From Propionibacteriaceae bacterium (GTDB taxonomy: Bacteria; Actinomycetota; Actinomycetes; Propionibacteriales; Propionibacteriaceae), in assembly GCA_009780915.1 (NCBI GenBank), contig WQZD01000023.1, positions 1 through 41,560 on the forward strand: a DNA stretch of 41,560 nucleotides, read 5' to 3'. Shown piece by piece: positions 25,697-33,897 of the stretch. The position numbers were made by a program, and so were the translations under genes. The notes beneath the pieces are model-generated. The model saw only the letters and a program-made list of their open reading frames with translations. It searched no databases and had not been told where the DNA came from. Position 1 is the stretch's first letter, and every line of letters begins with the position of its first letter.

Positions 25697-26897
25697 GGAA
25701 GACCATCCCGTCGAGGTTCCCGGGCAGGCTGACCGCGTCCAGCGCCATGCAGAGAGCGCCCATGAGCTCGCAGTCCCCGCCCAGAGCCCCGCTGACGATT
25801 TCGATCGTCGGAGTCGAGCTTGGCAAGGTGAAACGCGAGGTCGCCGTGCGGAGGGGGTCGAGGAACAGGTCCTGCACCACGGACAGTTCCCCTCCCACGA
25901 CCACGCGCTGAGGGTCGACGATGTTGCACAACCCGGCCAGGGCCAGGCCGATATGCCGGGCGGAGTCCTCGATCACGCGCCGGCAGGCGATGTCGCCGGC
26001 GAGCGCCCGTTCGGTCAGATCGGCCAGCGACAGGTTCCCGTGGGTCAGGCGCAAGGAGTCGAGCATGGGCGTGGCGCCCGCCACCGCCTCCAGGCACCCA
26101 CGGTTCCCGCAGTAACACATGGGGCCGTGCTCGTCGATGCTGACGTGTCCGATCTCCCCCGCCGTGCCCGAGAACCCCCGGAACACCTTGCCGTCGGTGA
26201 CGATGCCGGCCCCGATCCCGTACGAGACGTACAAGTACACCATGGGATCCGCGCCGATCCCCGCTCCCATACGCGCTTCGGCGAGGGCTCGTACGTTGGC
26301 CGCGTTGTCCACGATCACCGGCGAGCCGAGGCGTCGTTCGAGGGTGTCGGCGATGGGGACCTGGTCCCAGCCGCGCATGAGCGCGGGCGAGCACACCATG
26401 CCGGTCGTACGGTCGATGGGCGCGTCCACGGCCACGCCTGTGCCCAGGATCTCGTCGTGCGTGGCGCCGAGATGCTCCACCATGTCCGCGATGAACAGGC
26501 TGACACGATCCAACCCGGTGTCGGCTCGGTGGTCCTTGGCCAGGGGCATGTGCTGGCGGGACAGGATCTCTCCGGCGGGGTTCGCCAGGGCCACGCGCAG
26601 ATCGCGACGTCCGATGTGGACCCCGGCCACCAGGCCTAGGCGGCGGGCCAAGGTGACGTTGATCGCCCGGCGTCCGCTGCGCGAGGTCGGCGCTGTGGTG
26701 ACCACCCCCGCTTCGTGCAGTTCCTTGATGATCACCGACACCGTCCCAGCCGACAGCCCCGTCGCGTCAGCCAGTTCGACTTGCGTGATGACGCCGAACC
26801 TTTTGACGGCGTCGAGGATGCGCGCGCGATTGGCTTCGCGCAAGGAAGTCTGCGAGCCATAGGCGAGACCGACCACATCCACCATAGTCGTCATCAT
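25689..26897 (-). CDS. ROK family transcriptional regulator
   Basis: The 402-residue protein has an N-terminal winged HTH (NRARILDAVKRFGVITQVELADATGLSAGTVSVIIKELHEAGVV, ~20-65), then a ROK sugar-kinase-like domain with VAGVHIGRRDLRVAL and GIGAGIVTDGKVFRGFSGTAGEIGHVSID. The ROK zinc motif is intact (CYCGNRGCLEAV). It is likely a repressor released by a sugar (XylR/NagC type), controlling the divergent sugar importer and itself. The start at 26897 has GAGGA 4 nt upstream; the ATG at 26894 is equally good. It is coupled to the FrcA-like ATPase gene. Confidence 0.9.
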   Translation of the reverse strand: MMTTMVDVVGLAYGSQTSLREANRARILDAVKRFGVITQVELADATGLSAGTVSVIIKELHEAGVVTTAPTSRSGRRAINVTLARRLGLVAGVHIGRRDLRVALANPAGEILSRQHMPLAKDHRADTGLDRVSLFIADMVEHLGATHDEILGTGVAVDAPIDRTTGMVCSPALMRGWDQVPIADTLERRLGSPVIVDNAANVRALAEARMGAGIGADPMVYLYVSYGIGAGIVTDGKVFRGFSGTAGEIGHVSIDEHGPMCYCGNRGCLEAVAGATPMLDSLRLTHGNLSLADLTERALAGDIACRRVIEDSARHIGLALAGLCNIVDPQRVVVGGELSVVQDLFLDPLRTATSRFTLPSSTPTIEIVSGALGGDCELMGALCMALDAVSLPGNLDGMVFHD

Positions 26898-26985
26898 AGC
26901 GTCCTCGTCGCGGCATGGACGGTTTCTTGGTGCGGGGCGATGTCCCCGGTCCGTCACCCGTCCCATCCCTCATGGCCAATCGCCG

Positions 26986-27045
26986 TATTATATGCTGTCT
27001 TTGAGAAACTAAGTAACGATTTGGTAAACCCTGAAAATTGGGTTT
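26986..27045. promoter_or_regulatory. Divergent control region of the ROK gene and sugar importer
   Basis: The AT-rich centre holds back-to-back promoter elements: TATTAT/TATGCT on the plus strand (26986-26996) and TATAAT on the minus strand (26992-26987) with TTACTT 18 bp upstream of it. AAACTAA (27006-27012) matches the half-site of XylR-type ROK operators and lies in the imperfect repeat ACTAAGT-AACG-ATTTGGT (27008-27025). AAACCC-8 nt-GGGTTT (27026-27045) is a second, perfect inverted repeat. ROK binding here would control both directions. The importer leader runs on to 27161. Confidence 0.5.
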
Positions 27046-27161
27046 GATTTCAAAACTCAAGGGGGAGTAATGTCGCATTATTCCATGAGGATATCTTGTG
27101 GACGATTCACCGTCTGACTCCGTCGCACGGTGCGATCGACAGCTCTCAAAGAGGAGGAACT

Positions 27162-28286
27162 ATGAAGCTGAGAAAATTGGCGATCGTGGCGGTGGGGGCG
27201 AGCATGACTCTTGCGCTCGCTGCCTGCAGCGGGTCGCCGAGCAGCAGCCCGAGCACCAGTGCCAATACGGACAACACCGGTGCTTTGATCGGCATCTCCA
27301 TGCCGACGACGACCCTGGAACGGTGGAACAATGACGGCGCCCACCTGGTCGACCAGCTCAAGGGTATGGGGTACAACACGGATCTGGAGTTCGCGGACAA
27401 CAAGCCCGACGAGCAGATCTCCCAGATCCAGAACATGATCAACAACAACGCCAAGGTCCTGGTCATCGCCGCCATCGACGGCACTGTCCTGGGCCCCGTG
27501 CTCCAGACCGCGGCCGACGCCGGGATCAAGGTGATCGCGTACGACCGCCTGATCAACGGAACCCCGAACGTCGACTACTACGCGACGTTCGACAACTACA
27601 AGGTCGGTACCTTGCAGGGGCAGTTCATCGAGACCCAGCTGGGCCTCAAGGACGGCAAGGGCCCGTTCAACCTCGAACCCTTCGCAGGGTCTCCCGACGA
27701 CAACAATGCCAAGTTCTTCTTCGCGGGCGCGTGGGATGTCCTCCTGCCGTACATCCAGAAGGGCCAGCTCGTGGTCCCCTCCGGGAAGTCCCCCGCCAAT
27801 GACGACGCCTGGCAGTCCATCGGCATCCAGACCTGGGCGACAGCGACGGCGCAGTCCGAGATGCAGAACCGCCTCAACTCCTTCTACTCCGGCGGCCAGA
27901 AGGTCGACGTCGTGCTCAGCCCCAACGACTCGCTGGCTCTGGGCATCGAGCAAGCCCTCCAGGGCGCCGGGTACACCGTGGGCACGGACTGGCCGATCAT
28001 CACCGGTCAGGACGGCGACCTCGCCAACGTGAAGAACATGCTGGCAGGGATGCAGTCCATGACAGTGTGGAAGGACACCCGTCAGTTGGGTGACGAGGTT
28101 TCCAAGATGGTCGATCAGATCCTCACGGGGAAGACGGTCGACACCAATGACACGACAACCTACAACAACGGCGTGAAGACCGTGCCGTCGTACTTGCTGA
28201 CGCCTCAGGTCGTGACCAAGGACACCGTCGAGCAATACCTCGTCGGCTCCGGGTTCTACACCAAGACTCAGCTGGGCATGTCGTGA
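27162..28286 (+). CDS. chvE: Sugar-binding lipoprotein (ChvE/MmsE-type, CUT2 family)
   Basis: The 374-residue protein has a lipoprotein signal peptide with lipobox LAAC (C22), then a Ser/Thr-rich linker. The mature part is a periplasmic-binding-protein type 1 fold: IGISMPTTTLERWNNDGAHLVDQLKGMGY, LVIAAIDGTVLGPVLQTAADAGIKVIAYDRLI, VLSPNDSLALGIEQALQGAGY and ITGQDGDLANVKNMLAG. This wording is typical of ChvE, which binds aldoses such as galactose, glucose, arabinose and xylose. AGAGGAGGAAC precedes the ATG. Lipid-anchored outside, it delivers sugar to the two downstream gene products. Confidence 0.93.
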   Translation: MKLRKLAIVAVGASMTLALAACSGSPSSSPSTSANTDNTGALIGISMPTTTLERWNNDGAHLVDQLKGMGYNTDLEFADNKPDEQISQIQNMINNNAKVLVIAAIDGTVLGPVLQTAADAGIKVIAYDRLINGTPNVDYYATFDNYKVGTLQGQFIETQLGLKDGKGPFNLEPFAGSPDDNNAKFFFAGAWDVLLPYIQKGQLVVPSGKSPANDDAWQSIGIQTWATATAQSEMQNRLNSFYSGGQKVDVVLSPNDSLALGIEQALQGAGYTVGTDWPIITGQDGDLANVKNMLAGMQSMTVWKDTRQLGDEVSKMVDQILTGKTVDTNDTTTYNNGVKTVPSYLLTPQVVTKDTVEQYLVGSGFYTKTQLGMS

Positions 28287-28326
28287 GTTCGTGGTCGTGC
28301 CCTGTGATTCCACCCGTGACGGGGCA

Positions 28327-28393
28327 CGACCCGCGCGCCGGGTCGGGGGCGTACGCGTCCCCGAGTGGGGGGCTGACCAGTCGTCAGCCTCCC
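28327..28393 (+). terminator. Hairpins between the binding-protein and ATPase genes (attenuator)
   Basis: CGACCCG-5 nt-CGGGTCG (28327-28345) and GGCTGAC-CAGTC-GTCAGCC (28371-28389, extendable to about 28367-28393 with one G-T pair) follow the binding-protein stop. A smaller GTGAC-4 nt-GTCAC lies at 28424-28437. There is no T-run. Such structures commonly stabilise the upstream mRNA and cut transcription so the binding protein exceeds the membrane components. The 232-bp gap holds no gene. Confidence 0.6.
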
Positions 28394-28518
28394 ACGACGG
28401 CGCATGACAACATATGAGAATGAGTGACGGGGGTCACGGTCTCGGCGTCCGCCCGACATGCCAGGGGCGTTGGATGCGCTCCTCGGCTCCGGTCGGCACA
28501 GGGCGAAGGTAGGACGAC

Positions 28519-30060
28519 ATGGATGACGATTACATCTTGGAAATGCGGGGAATCACCAAAGAGTTCCCCGGTGTCAAGGCGTTACACGATGTCACGCTGA
28601 GAGTGCGACGGGGCGAGGTGCACGCCATCTGCGGGGAGAACGGCGCGGGGAAGTCCACCTTGATGAAAGTGCTGTCGGGGGTCCACCCCGCCGGGTCGTA
28701 CACAGGGGACATCGTGTACGAGGGCCAGGTCTGCACCTTCCACTCCATCCGGGACTCGGAGAGACGCGGCATCGTCATCATCCACCAGGAACTCGCGCTC
28801 AGCCCGTACCTGTCGATCGCGGAGAACCTCTTCCTGGGCAATGAACGCGCCCGTGCCGGAATCATCGACTGGCGCGCGACCACCAGCGCGGCACAAGAAC
28901 TCCTGACCCGTGTCGGTCTCGACGAGGACCCTGACACGCGTATCGCCGACATCGGCATCGGCAAGCAGCAACTGGTCGAGATCGCCAAAGCCCTGTCCAA
29001 AGAGGTACGTCTCCTGATCCTGGACGAGCCGACGGCCGCCCTCAACGACGACGACTCGGACAACCTCCTCCAGCTGATCCGCCAACTCAAAGCCCAGGGG
29101 ATCACCTGCATCATGATCTCCCACAAACTCTCAGAGATCGAGAAGATCGCCGACACCACGACCATCATCCGTGACGGACTCACCATCGAGAGCCTCGACA
29201 TGCACGGGGACGGCGACCATTCCCAAGACCACATCATCCGGTGCATGGTCGGGCGCTCCTTGGAGAGCCGCTTCCCCGAGCGCACGCCGAACATCGGCGA
29301 GGAGGTGCTGCGGGTCGAGGACTGGACGGTGTACCACCCCATCGACACCAACCGGGCGATCGTCAAGAACGCCTCGCTGACCATCCACCAGGGCGAGATC
29401 GTCGGCCTGGCCGGGCTCATGGGCGCCGGGCGCACGGAGCTCGCCATGAGCCTGTTCGGGCGCGCGTACGGCATCAAAATCACCGGGCACGTGTTCAAGG
29501 ACGGCCAGGAGATCCAAGTGCGCAACGTCGAGGAGGCCATGAGCCACGGGATCGCGTACGCGACCGAGGACCGCAAGAAGTACGGCCTGAACCTGATCCA
29601 GACCGTCAAAGAGAACATCACCTCGGCGGGGCTGCGCCAACTGGCCAGGATGGGCGTGATCGAGACCGAGGCCGAGACCGGGGTCGCCGAGGGGTACCGC
29701 AAAGAGCTCGACATCAAGACTCCGACCATCGAAGTCCCCGCCTCCAAGCTCTCGGGCGGCAACCAACAGAAGGTCGTCATCGCCAAATGGATCTACACCA
29801 ACCCGGACGTCCTGATCCTGGACGAGCCGACGCGGGGCATCGACGTGGGCGCCAAGTACGAGATCTACACGATCATGAACCGCCTCGCCGACGCGGGCAA
29901 GGGGGTACTGATGATCTCCTCGGAACTGCCCGAGTTGCTCGGGGTGTGCGACAGGATCTACACGCTGAGCGAGGGCCGGATCACGGGGTGCCAGAGCCGC
30001 GACGAGGCGACTCCGGAGTCGCTGATGTACCTCATGACACTTGAAACACTGAAACACTAG
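28519..30060 (+). CDS. gguA: Sugar ABC importer ATPase with two ABC domains (GguA/MmsA type)
   Basis: The 513-residue CUT2 ATPase has domain 1 with GENGAGKST (K45), [36 protein letters not shown] and [13 protein letters not shown]. Domain 2 has the expected degenerate P-loop [10 protein letters not shown], then [27 protein letters not shown] and [20 protein letters not shown]. This half-degenerate pattern is standard for ribose/xylose/galactose importers. GAAGGTAGGA precedes the ATG. It energises the permease encoded 11 nt downstream for uptake of the sugar captured by the lipoprotein. Confidence 0.94.
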   Translation: MDDDYILEMRGITKEFPGVKALHDVTLRVRRGEVHAICGENGAGKSTLMKVLSGVHPAGSYTGDIVYEGQVCTFHSIRDSERRGIVIIHQELALSPYLSIAENLFLGNERARAGIIDWRATTSAAQELLTRVGLDEDPDTRIADIGIGKQQLVEIAKALSKEVRLLILDEPTAALNDDDSDNLLQLIRQLKAQGITCIMISHKLSEIEKIADTTTIIRDGLTIESLDMHGDGDHSQDHIIRCMVGRSLESRFPERTPNIGEEVLRVEDWTVYHPIDTNRAIVKNASLTIHQGEIVGLAGLMGAGRTELAMSLFGRAYGIKITGHVFKDGQEIQVRNVEEAMSHGIAYATEDRKKYGLNLIQTVKENITSAGLRQLARMGVIETEAETGVAEGYRKELDIKTPTIEVPASKLSGGNQQKVVIAKWIYTNPDVLILDEPTRGIDVGAKYEIYTIMNRLADAGKGVLMISSELPELLGVCDRIYTLSEGRITGCQSRDEATPESLMYLMTLETLKH

Positions 30061-30071
30061 GGGAAACAGAC

Positions 30072-31313
30072 ATGGACGCCATCAAAGACCTCTTCAGCAA
30101 GAACATCCGTCAGTACGGGATCATGCTGGCGCTCGTCGTCATCGTGATCGTCTTCGCGACCATCACCAACGGCAAACTGGTCCAGCCCAACAACGTGGCC
30201 GCCCTCATCGGGCAGAACGCCTACGTCCTGATCTTGGCCCTCGGCATGCTGCTGGTCATCGTCGCCGGGCACATCGACTTGTCCGTGGGCTCCGTGGTGG
30301 CGTTCATCGGCGCCATCATCGGCTACCAGATGTCGATCTGGCACGTCCCGTGGGGGCTCGCCGTCCTCACCGGCCTGGGCGTCGGCATCTGCGTCGGCAT
30401 CTGGCAAGGGTTCTGGGTGGCGGTGGTGAAGATCCCCGCCTTCGTGGTCACCCTGGCCGGCATGCTCCTCTTCCGCGGCCTGGACCAAGTCATCGCGGCC
30501 CGTACGATGGGCAGCCTCCCGCAGGGGTTCAACAACATCTCCAATGGGTTCATCCCACGATTCCTCGGGTCGATACCCAACCCCTTCGCGGGGTGGCTCA
30601 TACCGTCGGGCTCGGTGTTCTCCCGCGAACTGGACGGGGTCACCGTCGCCATCGGGGCGTTCGCGGTCCTCGGGCTCGGTTTCCAGTCCTGGCGCTCGCG
30701 ACGCTCCCAGATCGAGCACGGCCTGGTCGTCTCGCCGTTGTACTTGTCCGTCCTGCGCTGGGTCCTGCTGTCCGTCGCGATCCTCGCCGTCACCTTCGTG
30801 TTGTCGATGAACACCCCCGGCGCGACCCCGATCCTGCGTGGGACCCCCATCCTTCTGATCCTGCTCGGCGTGCTCATCCTGGTGTACTCGTTCGTCGCCA
30901 CCCGCACCGTCTTCGGACGCCATGTCTTCGCCGTCGGCGGCAACCGCAACGCCGCCCTGCTGTCCGGCGTCAACACCCGCGTCACCGACTTCCTCATCTT
31001 CGTCAACATGGGCTTCCTCACCGCGGTCGCCGCCATCGTCACCACCTCGCGTGCCGGGAACGCCTCCGCTCAGGCTGGGACGGGGTACGAGTTGGACGCC
31101 ATCGCGTCGTGCTTCATCGGCGGAACGGCCGTGACCGGCGGCATCGGCCGGGTCTCCGGCGCCATGGTCGGCGCGCTGATCATGGGCGTGCTCAACATGG
31201 GCCTGTCCATCGCCAGGGTCAACGCCAACTGGCAGATGGCCATCAAGGGGCTCGTCCTTCTCATCGCCGTCACCTTGGACCTGGTGTCGAAGAGACGCTC
31301 AGCCGTCGGATGA
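30072..31313 (+). CDS. gguB: Sugar ABC importer permease (GguB/MmsB/XylH type)
   Basis: This 413-residue membrane protein has about 10-12 hydrophobic helices. CUT2 permease hallmarks: NVAALIGQNAYVLILALGMLLVIVAGHIDLSVGSVVAF near the N-terminus, KIPAFVVTLAGMLLFRGLDQVI, GRHVFAVGGNRNAALLSGVNT, and GYELDAIASCFIGGTAVTGGIGRVSGAMVGALIMGVLNMGL near the C-terminus. At over 400 residues it belongs to the longer GguB/XylH branch, with an extra loop around 190-260. It completes the importer operon and ends 20 bp before the convergent DUF4143-type gene. Confidence 0.93.
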   Translation: MDAIKDLFSKNIRQYGIMLALVVIVIVFATITNGKLVQPNNVAALIGQNAYVLILALGMLLVIVAGHIDLSVGSVVAFIGAIIGYQMSIWHVPWGLAVLTGLGVGICVGIWQGFWVAVVKIPAFVVTLAGMLLFRGLDQVIAARTMGSLPQGFNNISNGFIPRFLGSIPNPFAGWLIPSGSVFSRELDGVTVAIGAFAVLGLGFQSWRSRRSQIEHGLVVSPLYLSVLRWVLLSVAILAVTFVLSMNTPGATPILRGTPILLILLGVLILVYSFVATRTVFGRHVFAVGGNRNAALLSGVNTRVTDFLIFVNMGFLTAVAAIVTTSRAGNASAQAGTGYELDAIASCFIGGTAVTGGIGRVSGAMVGALIMGVLNMGLSIARVNANWQMAIKGLVLLIAVTLDLVSKRRSAVG

Positions 31314-31333
31314 GGCGCCGTGGGCGACGCCCG

Positions 31334-32614
31334 TCAGGGACGTAGAGCCGTGAGGGGGCATGTGACTGTGCCATCGTCGCAGACATAGGTCTGACCCGTC
31401 CCCGTGACTACCATACGGAAGGCCGGCTGCGACACCACAGTGGAATCGATTTGGCTGATGGCCTTCGCGAGCGACAGTCTGCCCTCCCCGATTTGACCGG
31501 CGCCAAGTTTGATCTCGATGGCGCCCCACCGGCCATCGGGCAGGGTCACAACGGCATCAATCTCGTGGCCATTGGAATCTCGGTAGTGTCGGACCTCTGC
31601 TTCCAGCGAAGCGGACAGGATACGTAGGTCGTGGATCACTGCGCTTTCGAAGAGGAGGCCGACCGTCGCCGGATCCCTGCTCAGTGACTCTTTGCTGGCG
31701 CCCAGCGCCGCGGCCGCAAGCGCGGGATCGGCAAGATGCTGCCTGACCGACGACCTCAAGCGAGCGCGAGATCGCAGTGCGGGCGCCCACGCCTTCTGAG
31801 GTTCTAGCACGAAGAGCTGTTCCAGCACGCCTGTGTACGTGGCCACCGTGTCGGGAGTGATGGTCGGGGCCACTTGTCTGACGTCCGCCGCCAATGTCGA
31901 GTAGGAGACTTCTGAAGCCACCGACCGTGCCAGCGAGTTGAGGAGCTGTCGCATGACAATGGGATCATGTCGCATGTCAATGAGCCGAGGCATGTCCACG
32001 CGAGCGACGTCGTCAAGATAGGAGCGCAACATGCGTTGACTTCGTTGGGGTGGAAGATCTCGCAAGCCGGGAAACCCTGGACGTAAGAGACGGCCCAACA
32101 CGTCCGAGTAGGTCAGGGGTTGCGATAGATCGGGCGTCGGCACGCCGCCGTCGAACAAGTCAGACAGGCTCACCCCTGTGGATGTGGGCAGTCCATCCTG
32201 CTCGAACCATGTCAGCGTTCGCTGTTGAATCCGCATGACTCGTGCCGCACCGGTGTGCCGTGTGACGTCATCCGCAGGGGTCGCTGAGCCAGTGAGTAAG
32301 AACTGGCCCTTCTCCGAGGACGCGTCCACTGCTCTGCGGACAAGGTTCCATAATTGTGGCATTAATTGCCATTCATCGAGTAACCGCGGCCTCGCTCCCT
32401 CGAGGACGGCCTCCGGGGCCACTCGCACGATGTCGGCGGTGACAGGATCGTCAAGCATGGCGCAGGATGCGGCGGCGTTCGTCGCTGTCATGGTCTTTCC
32501 TGAACCACGGGGTCCCTCGATGAGCACTGCGCCTGCTGACGCCAATGACTCCACGACAAGGGGATCTATGACACGTGGCTGGTATGGATGTCCGAGCAGA
32601 TCCTGAGTGTCCAT
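31334..32614 (-). CDS. AAA-type ATPase with DUF4143 and nuclease-like C-terminus
   Basis: The 426-residue protein has the layout of a widespread orphan family: P-loop IEGPRGSGKTMTATNAA (~33-49), Walker B-like RPRLLDEWQLMPQLWNLVRRAVD, sensor QFLLTGSATPADDV, a DUF4143 helical middle (YLDDVARVDMPRLIDMRHDPIVMRQLLNSLARSVASEVS), and a C-terminal PD-(D/E)xK-like segment (GHEIDAVVTLPDGRWGAIEIKLG). The cellular role of the family is not established. It is a single-gene unit flanked on its 5' side by tandem repeat arrays. The ATG has no Shine-Dalgarno but a leaderless-type -10 at 32621-32626. Confidence 0.88.
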   Translation of the reverse strand: MDTQDLLGHPYQPRVIDPLVVESLASAGAVLIEGPRGSGKTMTATNAAASCAMLDDPVTADIVRVAPEAVLEGARPRLLDEWQLMPQLWNLVRRAVDASSEKGQFLLTGSATPADDVTRHTGAARVMRIQQRTLTWFEQDGLPTSTGVSLSDLFDGGVPTPDLSQPLTYSDVLGRLLRPGFPGLRDLPPQRSQRMLRSYLDDVARVDMPRLIDMRHDPIVMRQLLNSLARSVASEVSYSTLAADVRQVAPTITPDTVATYTGVLEQLFVLEPQKAWAPALRSRARLRSSVRQHLADPALAAAALGASKESLSRDPATVGLLFESAVIHDLRILSASLEAEVRHYRDSNGHEIDAVVTLPDGRWGAIEIKLGAGQIGEGRLSLAKAISQIDSTVVSQPAFRMVVTGTGQTYVCDDGTVTCPLTALRP

Positions 32615-32620
32615 GACATC

Positions 32621-32626
32621 ATCGTA
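32621..32626 (-). promoter_or_regulatory. -10 of a leaderless promoter (DUF4143-type ATPase)
   Basis: TACGAT on the minus strand ends 6 nt before the ATG at 32614. CATAAT lies just upstream (32632-32627) as an alternative. The repeat arrays begin 27 bp further upstream. Confidence 0.4.
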
Positions 32627-32652
32627 GCATTATGACCCATGTCGCAGGGTCT

Positions 32653-32744
32653 CTAGGACGGAAGTTGCAGGGGTTCTAGGGCGGAAGTTGCAGGTACCCT
32701 AGGCCGGAAGTTGCAGGACTTCTAGGGCGGAAGTTGCAGGATTT
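32653..32744. repeat. Four tandem 23-bp repeats
   Basis: CTAGGGCGGAAGTTGCAGG recurs at 32653, 32676, 32699 and 32722, an exact 23-bp period; only the base before CGG and the 4-nt spacers vary. A decayed fifth copy may lie at 32630. The short regular period, with spacers of only 4 nt, rules out CRISPR. The array runs straight into a second, different array. Confidence 0.95.
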
Positions 32745-32747
32745 TCG

Positions 32748-32821
32748 GGTCAGCTGTGCCCGTAGTGGTCAGCTGTGCCCCAAGGGGGTCAGCTGTGCCC
32801 CGAAGGGGTCAGCTGTACATC
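32748..32821. repeat. Four tandem ~20-bp repeats reaching into the Alr-like gene
   Basis: GGTCAGCTGTGCCC(C) occurs at 32748, 32767 and 32787, and as GGTCAGCTGTACAT at 32807 (period 19-20). The last copy contains the stop codon and final Ser and Tyr codons of the Alr-like gene. Two short-period arrays of different sequence side by side resemble the multiple terminal repeats of IS21-like elements, but no transposase is present, so origin remains open. Confidence 0.9.
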
Positions 32822-33885
32822 GGGAGCCCGCGGACGTACCTGCGCGGCACTCGGGAGGTGAGCAGGCAGACGGGCTCTTCGGCGACGCCGTGGGTGTGGG
32901 CGGCGATCTCGTCGAGGTGGCGGGGGTCGCGGATGACCACCACAGTGTCGCCGGACAGGACGGTCTGGTCGACGGCGATCAGGGTGACGTCCATGGTCAC
33001 CGCGACGATGGGGTAGCGCCGGTCGTGGATGAACACGTCGCGGCCCACGTTCGCTTTGGCCAGGCCGTCGCCGTACCCGATGGGGAGCACGGCCACCCGG
33101 CCGTCCGTGTCGGCGGTGTACGAGCTGGCGTACCCGATCCGGTCGCCCTGGCGCAGGTTGACGACTTGAGCCACCTCGGTGCGCAATTGGAAACAGGTTT
33201 CGAGGCCGAGGGAGTCGTTCTCGATCCCGTAGATGAGGTTGCCGATGCGGCAGGCGTTGGAGTACGGCTTCCGCGGGTACCGGGGAAGCGTCAACGAGTT
33301 GGACGCGCTCACCACGGGGATCTGTGTCAGGTCGATCCCGGCGGTCATCTCCTCGAACGCGTTGTACTCGGCCAGCGTCTCCGCCTCGTCCTCGGGGTGG
33401 TAGTTGTGCAGGTAGATCCCCTCCAGCTGAGCCGGCGAGTTGTGGATCAGGCGATAGAGTTCGGTGAAGCCGGACTTGGTGGTCGGTCCGCCGAAGAGGT
33501 CGTGGCCGCCGTTGGCCCGGAGGAAGACTTTGAGCCCCGGCACTCGTACGGCGCGACGCGCCTGGTCCAGGGTCGCCACCGTCACCGCGATGTCCATCTC
33601 CTGCAGAGCGGGCAGGGACTTCTCGGGGGCTGGCACGAAGATGAGCACGGGCACATCGGGCGCGTACCGGCGCACGGCCAGCGCCTCCTCCGGCAGACTG
33701 ACGCACAGGTAGTCGCATCCGGCGTCGACGAGCGTCCTCACCAGGGGCATCCCCAGGCCGTAGCAATCAGCCTTGATCACCCCGACCATGTGCTCGTACC
33801 CCGGGTACGCCCGCTTGATGACACCCAGATTCCGCCTGACGGCGTCGACATCCACGTACAGGGTGGTGGGACGGTACTGCTCCAT
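32809..33885 (-). CDS. Alanine racemase-like PLP enzyme with altered substrate loop
   Basis: The 358-residue protein has a fold-type III racemase layout. VIKADCYGLG (residues 36-45) holds PLP lysine K38, and IGYASSYTA holds the second catalytic base Tyr (Y252); LPIGYGDGLAK and VTMDVTLI are also present. What differs is the loop normally reading KxDTGMxRxG, with the carbamylated Lys and the catalytic-region Arg: here it is VFLRANGGHDLFGG (120-133), losing the Lys, TGM and Arg. RPGIxxYG is CRIGNLIYG. It may racemise another amino acid, or bind one without turnover. The start at 33885 has GGAG 6 nt upstream; the ATG at 33897 is an alternative. It is the last gene of the MurT-like operon. Confidence 0.82.
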   Translation of the reverse strand: MEQYRPTTLYVDVDAVRRNLGVIKRAYPGYEHMVGVIKADCYGLGMPLVRTLVDAGCDYLCVSLPEEALAVRRYAPDVPVLIFVPAPEKSLPALQEMDIAVTVATLDQARRAVRVPGLKVFLRANGGHDLFGGPTTKSGFTELYRLIHNSPAQLEGIYLHNYHPEDEAETLAEYNAFEEMTAGIDLTQIPVVSASNSLTLPRYPRKPYSNACRIGNLIYGIENDSLGLETCFQLRTEVAQVVNLRQGDRIGYASSYTADTDGRVAVLPIGYGDGLAKANVGRDVFIHDRRYPIVAVTMDVTLIAVDQTVLSGDTVVVIRDPRHLDEIAAHTHGVAEEPVCLLTSRVPRRYVRGLPMYS

Positions 33886-33897
33886 GGCAATCTCCAT

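Noticed and set aside
32653-32821. Short repeats considered as a CRISPR array
   Set aside because: Conserved part ~19 bp with spacers of 4-6 nt and no cas genes; too short for CRISPR.
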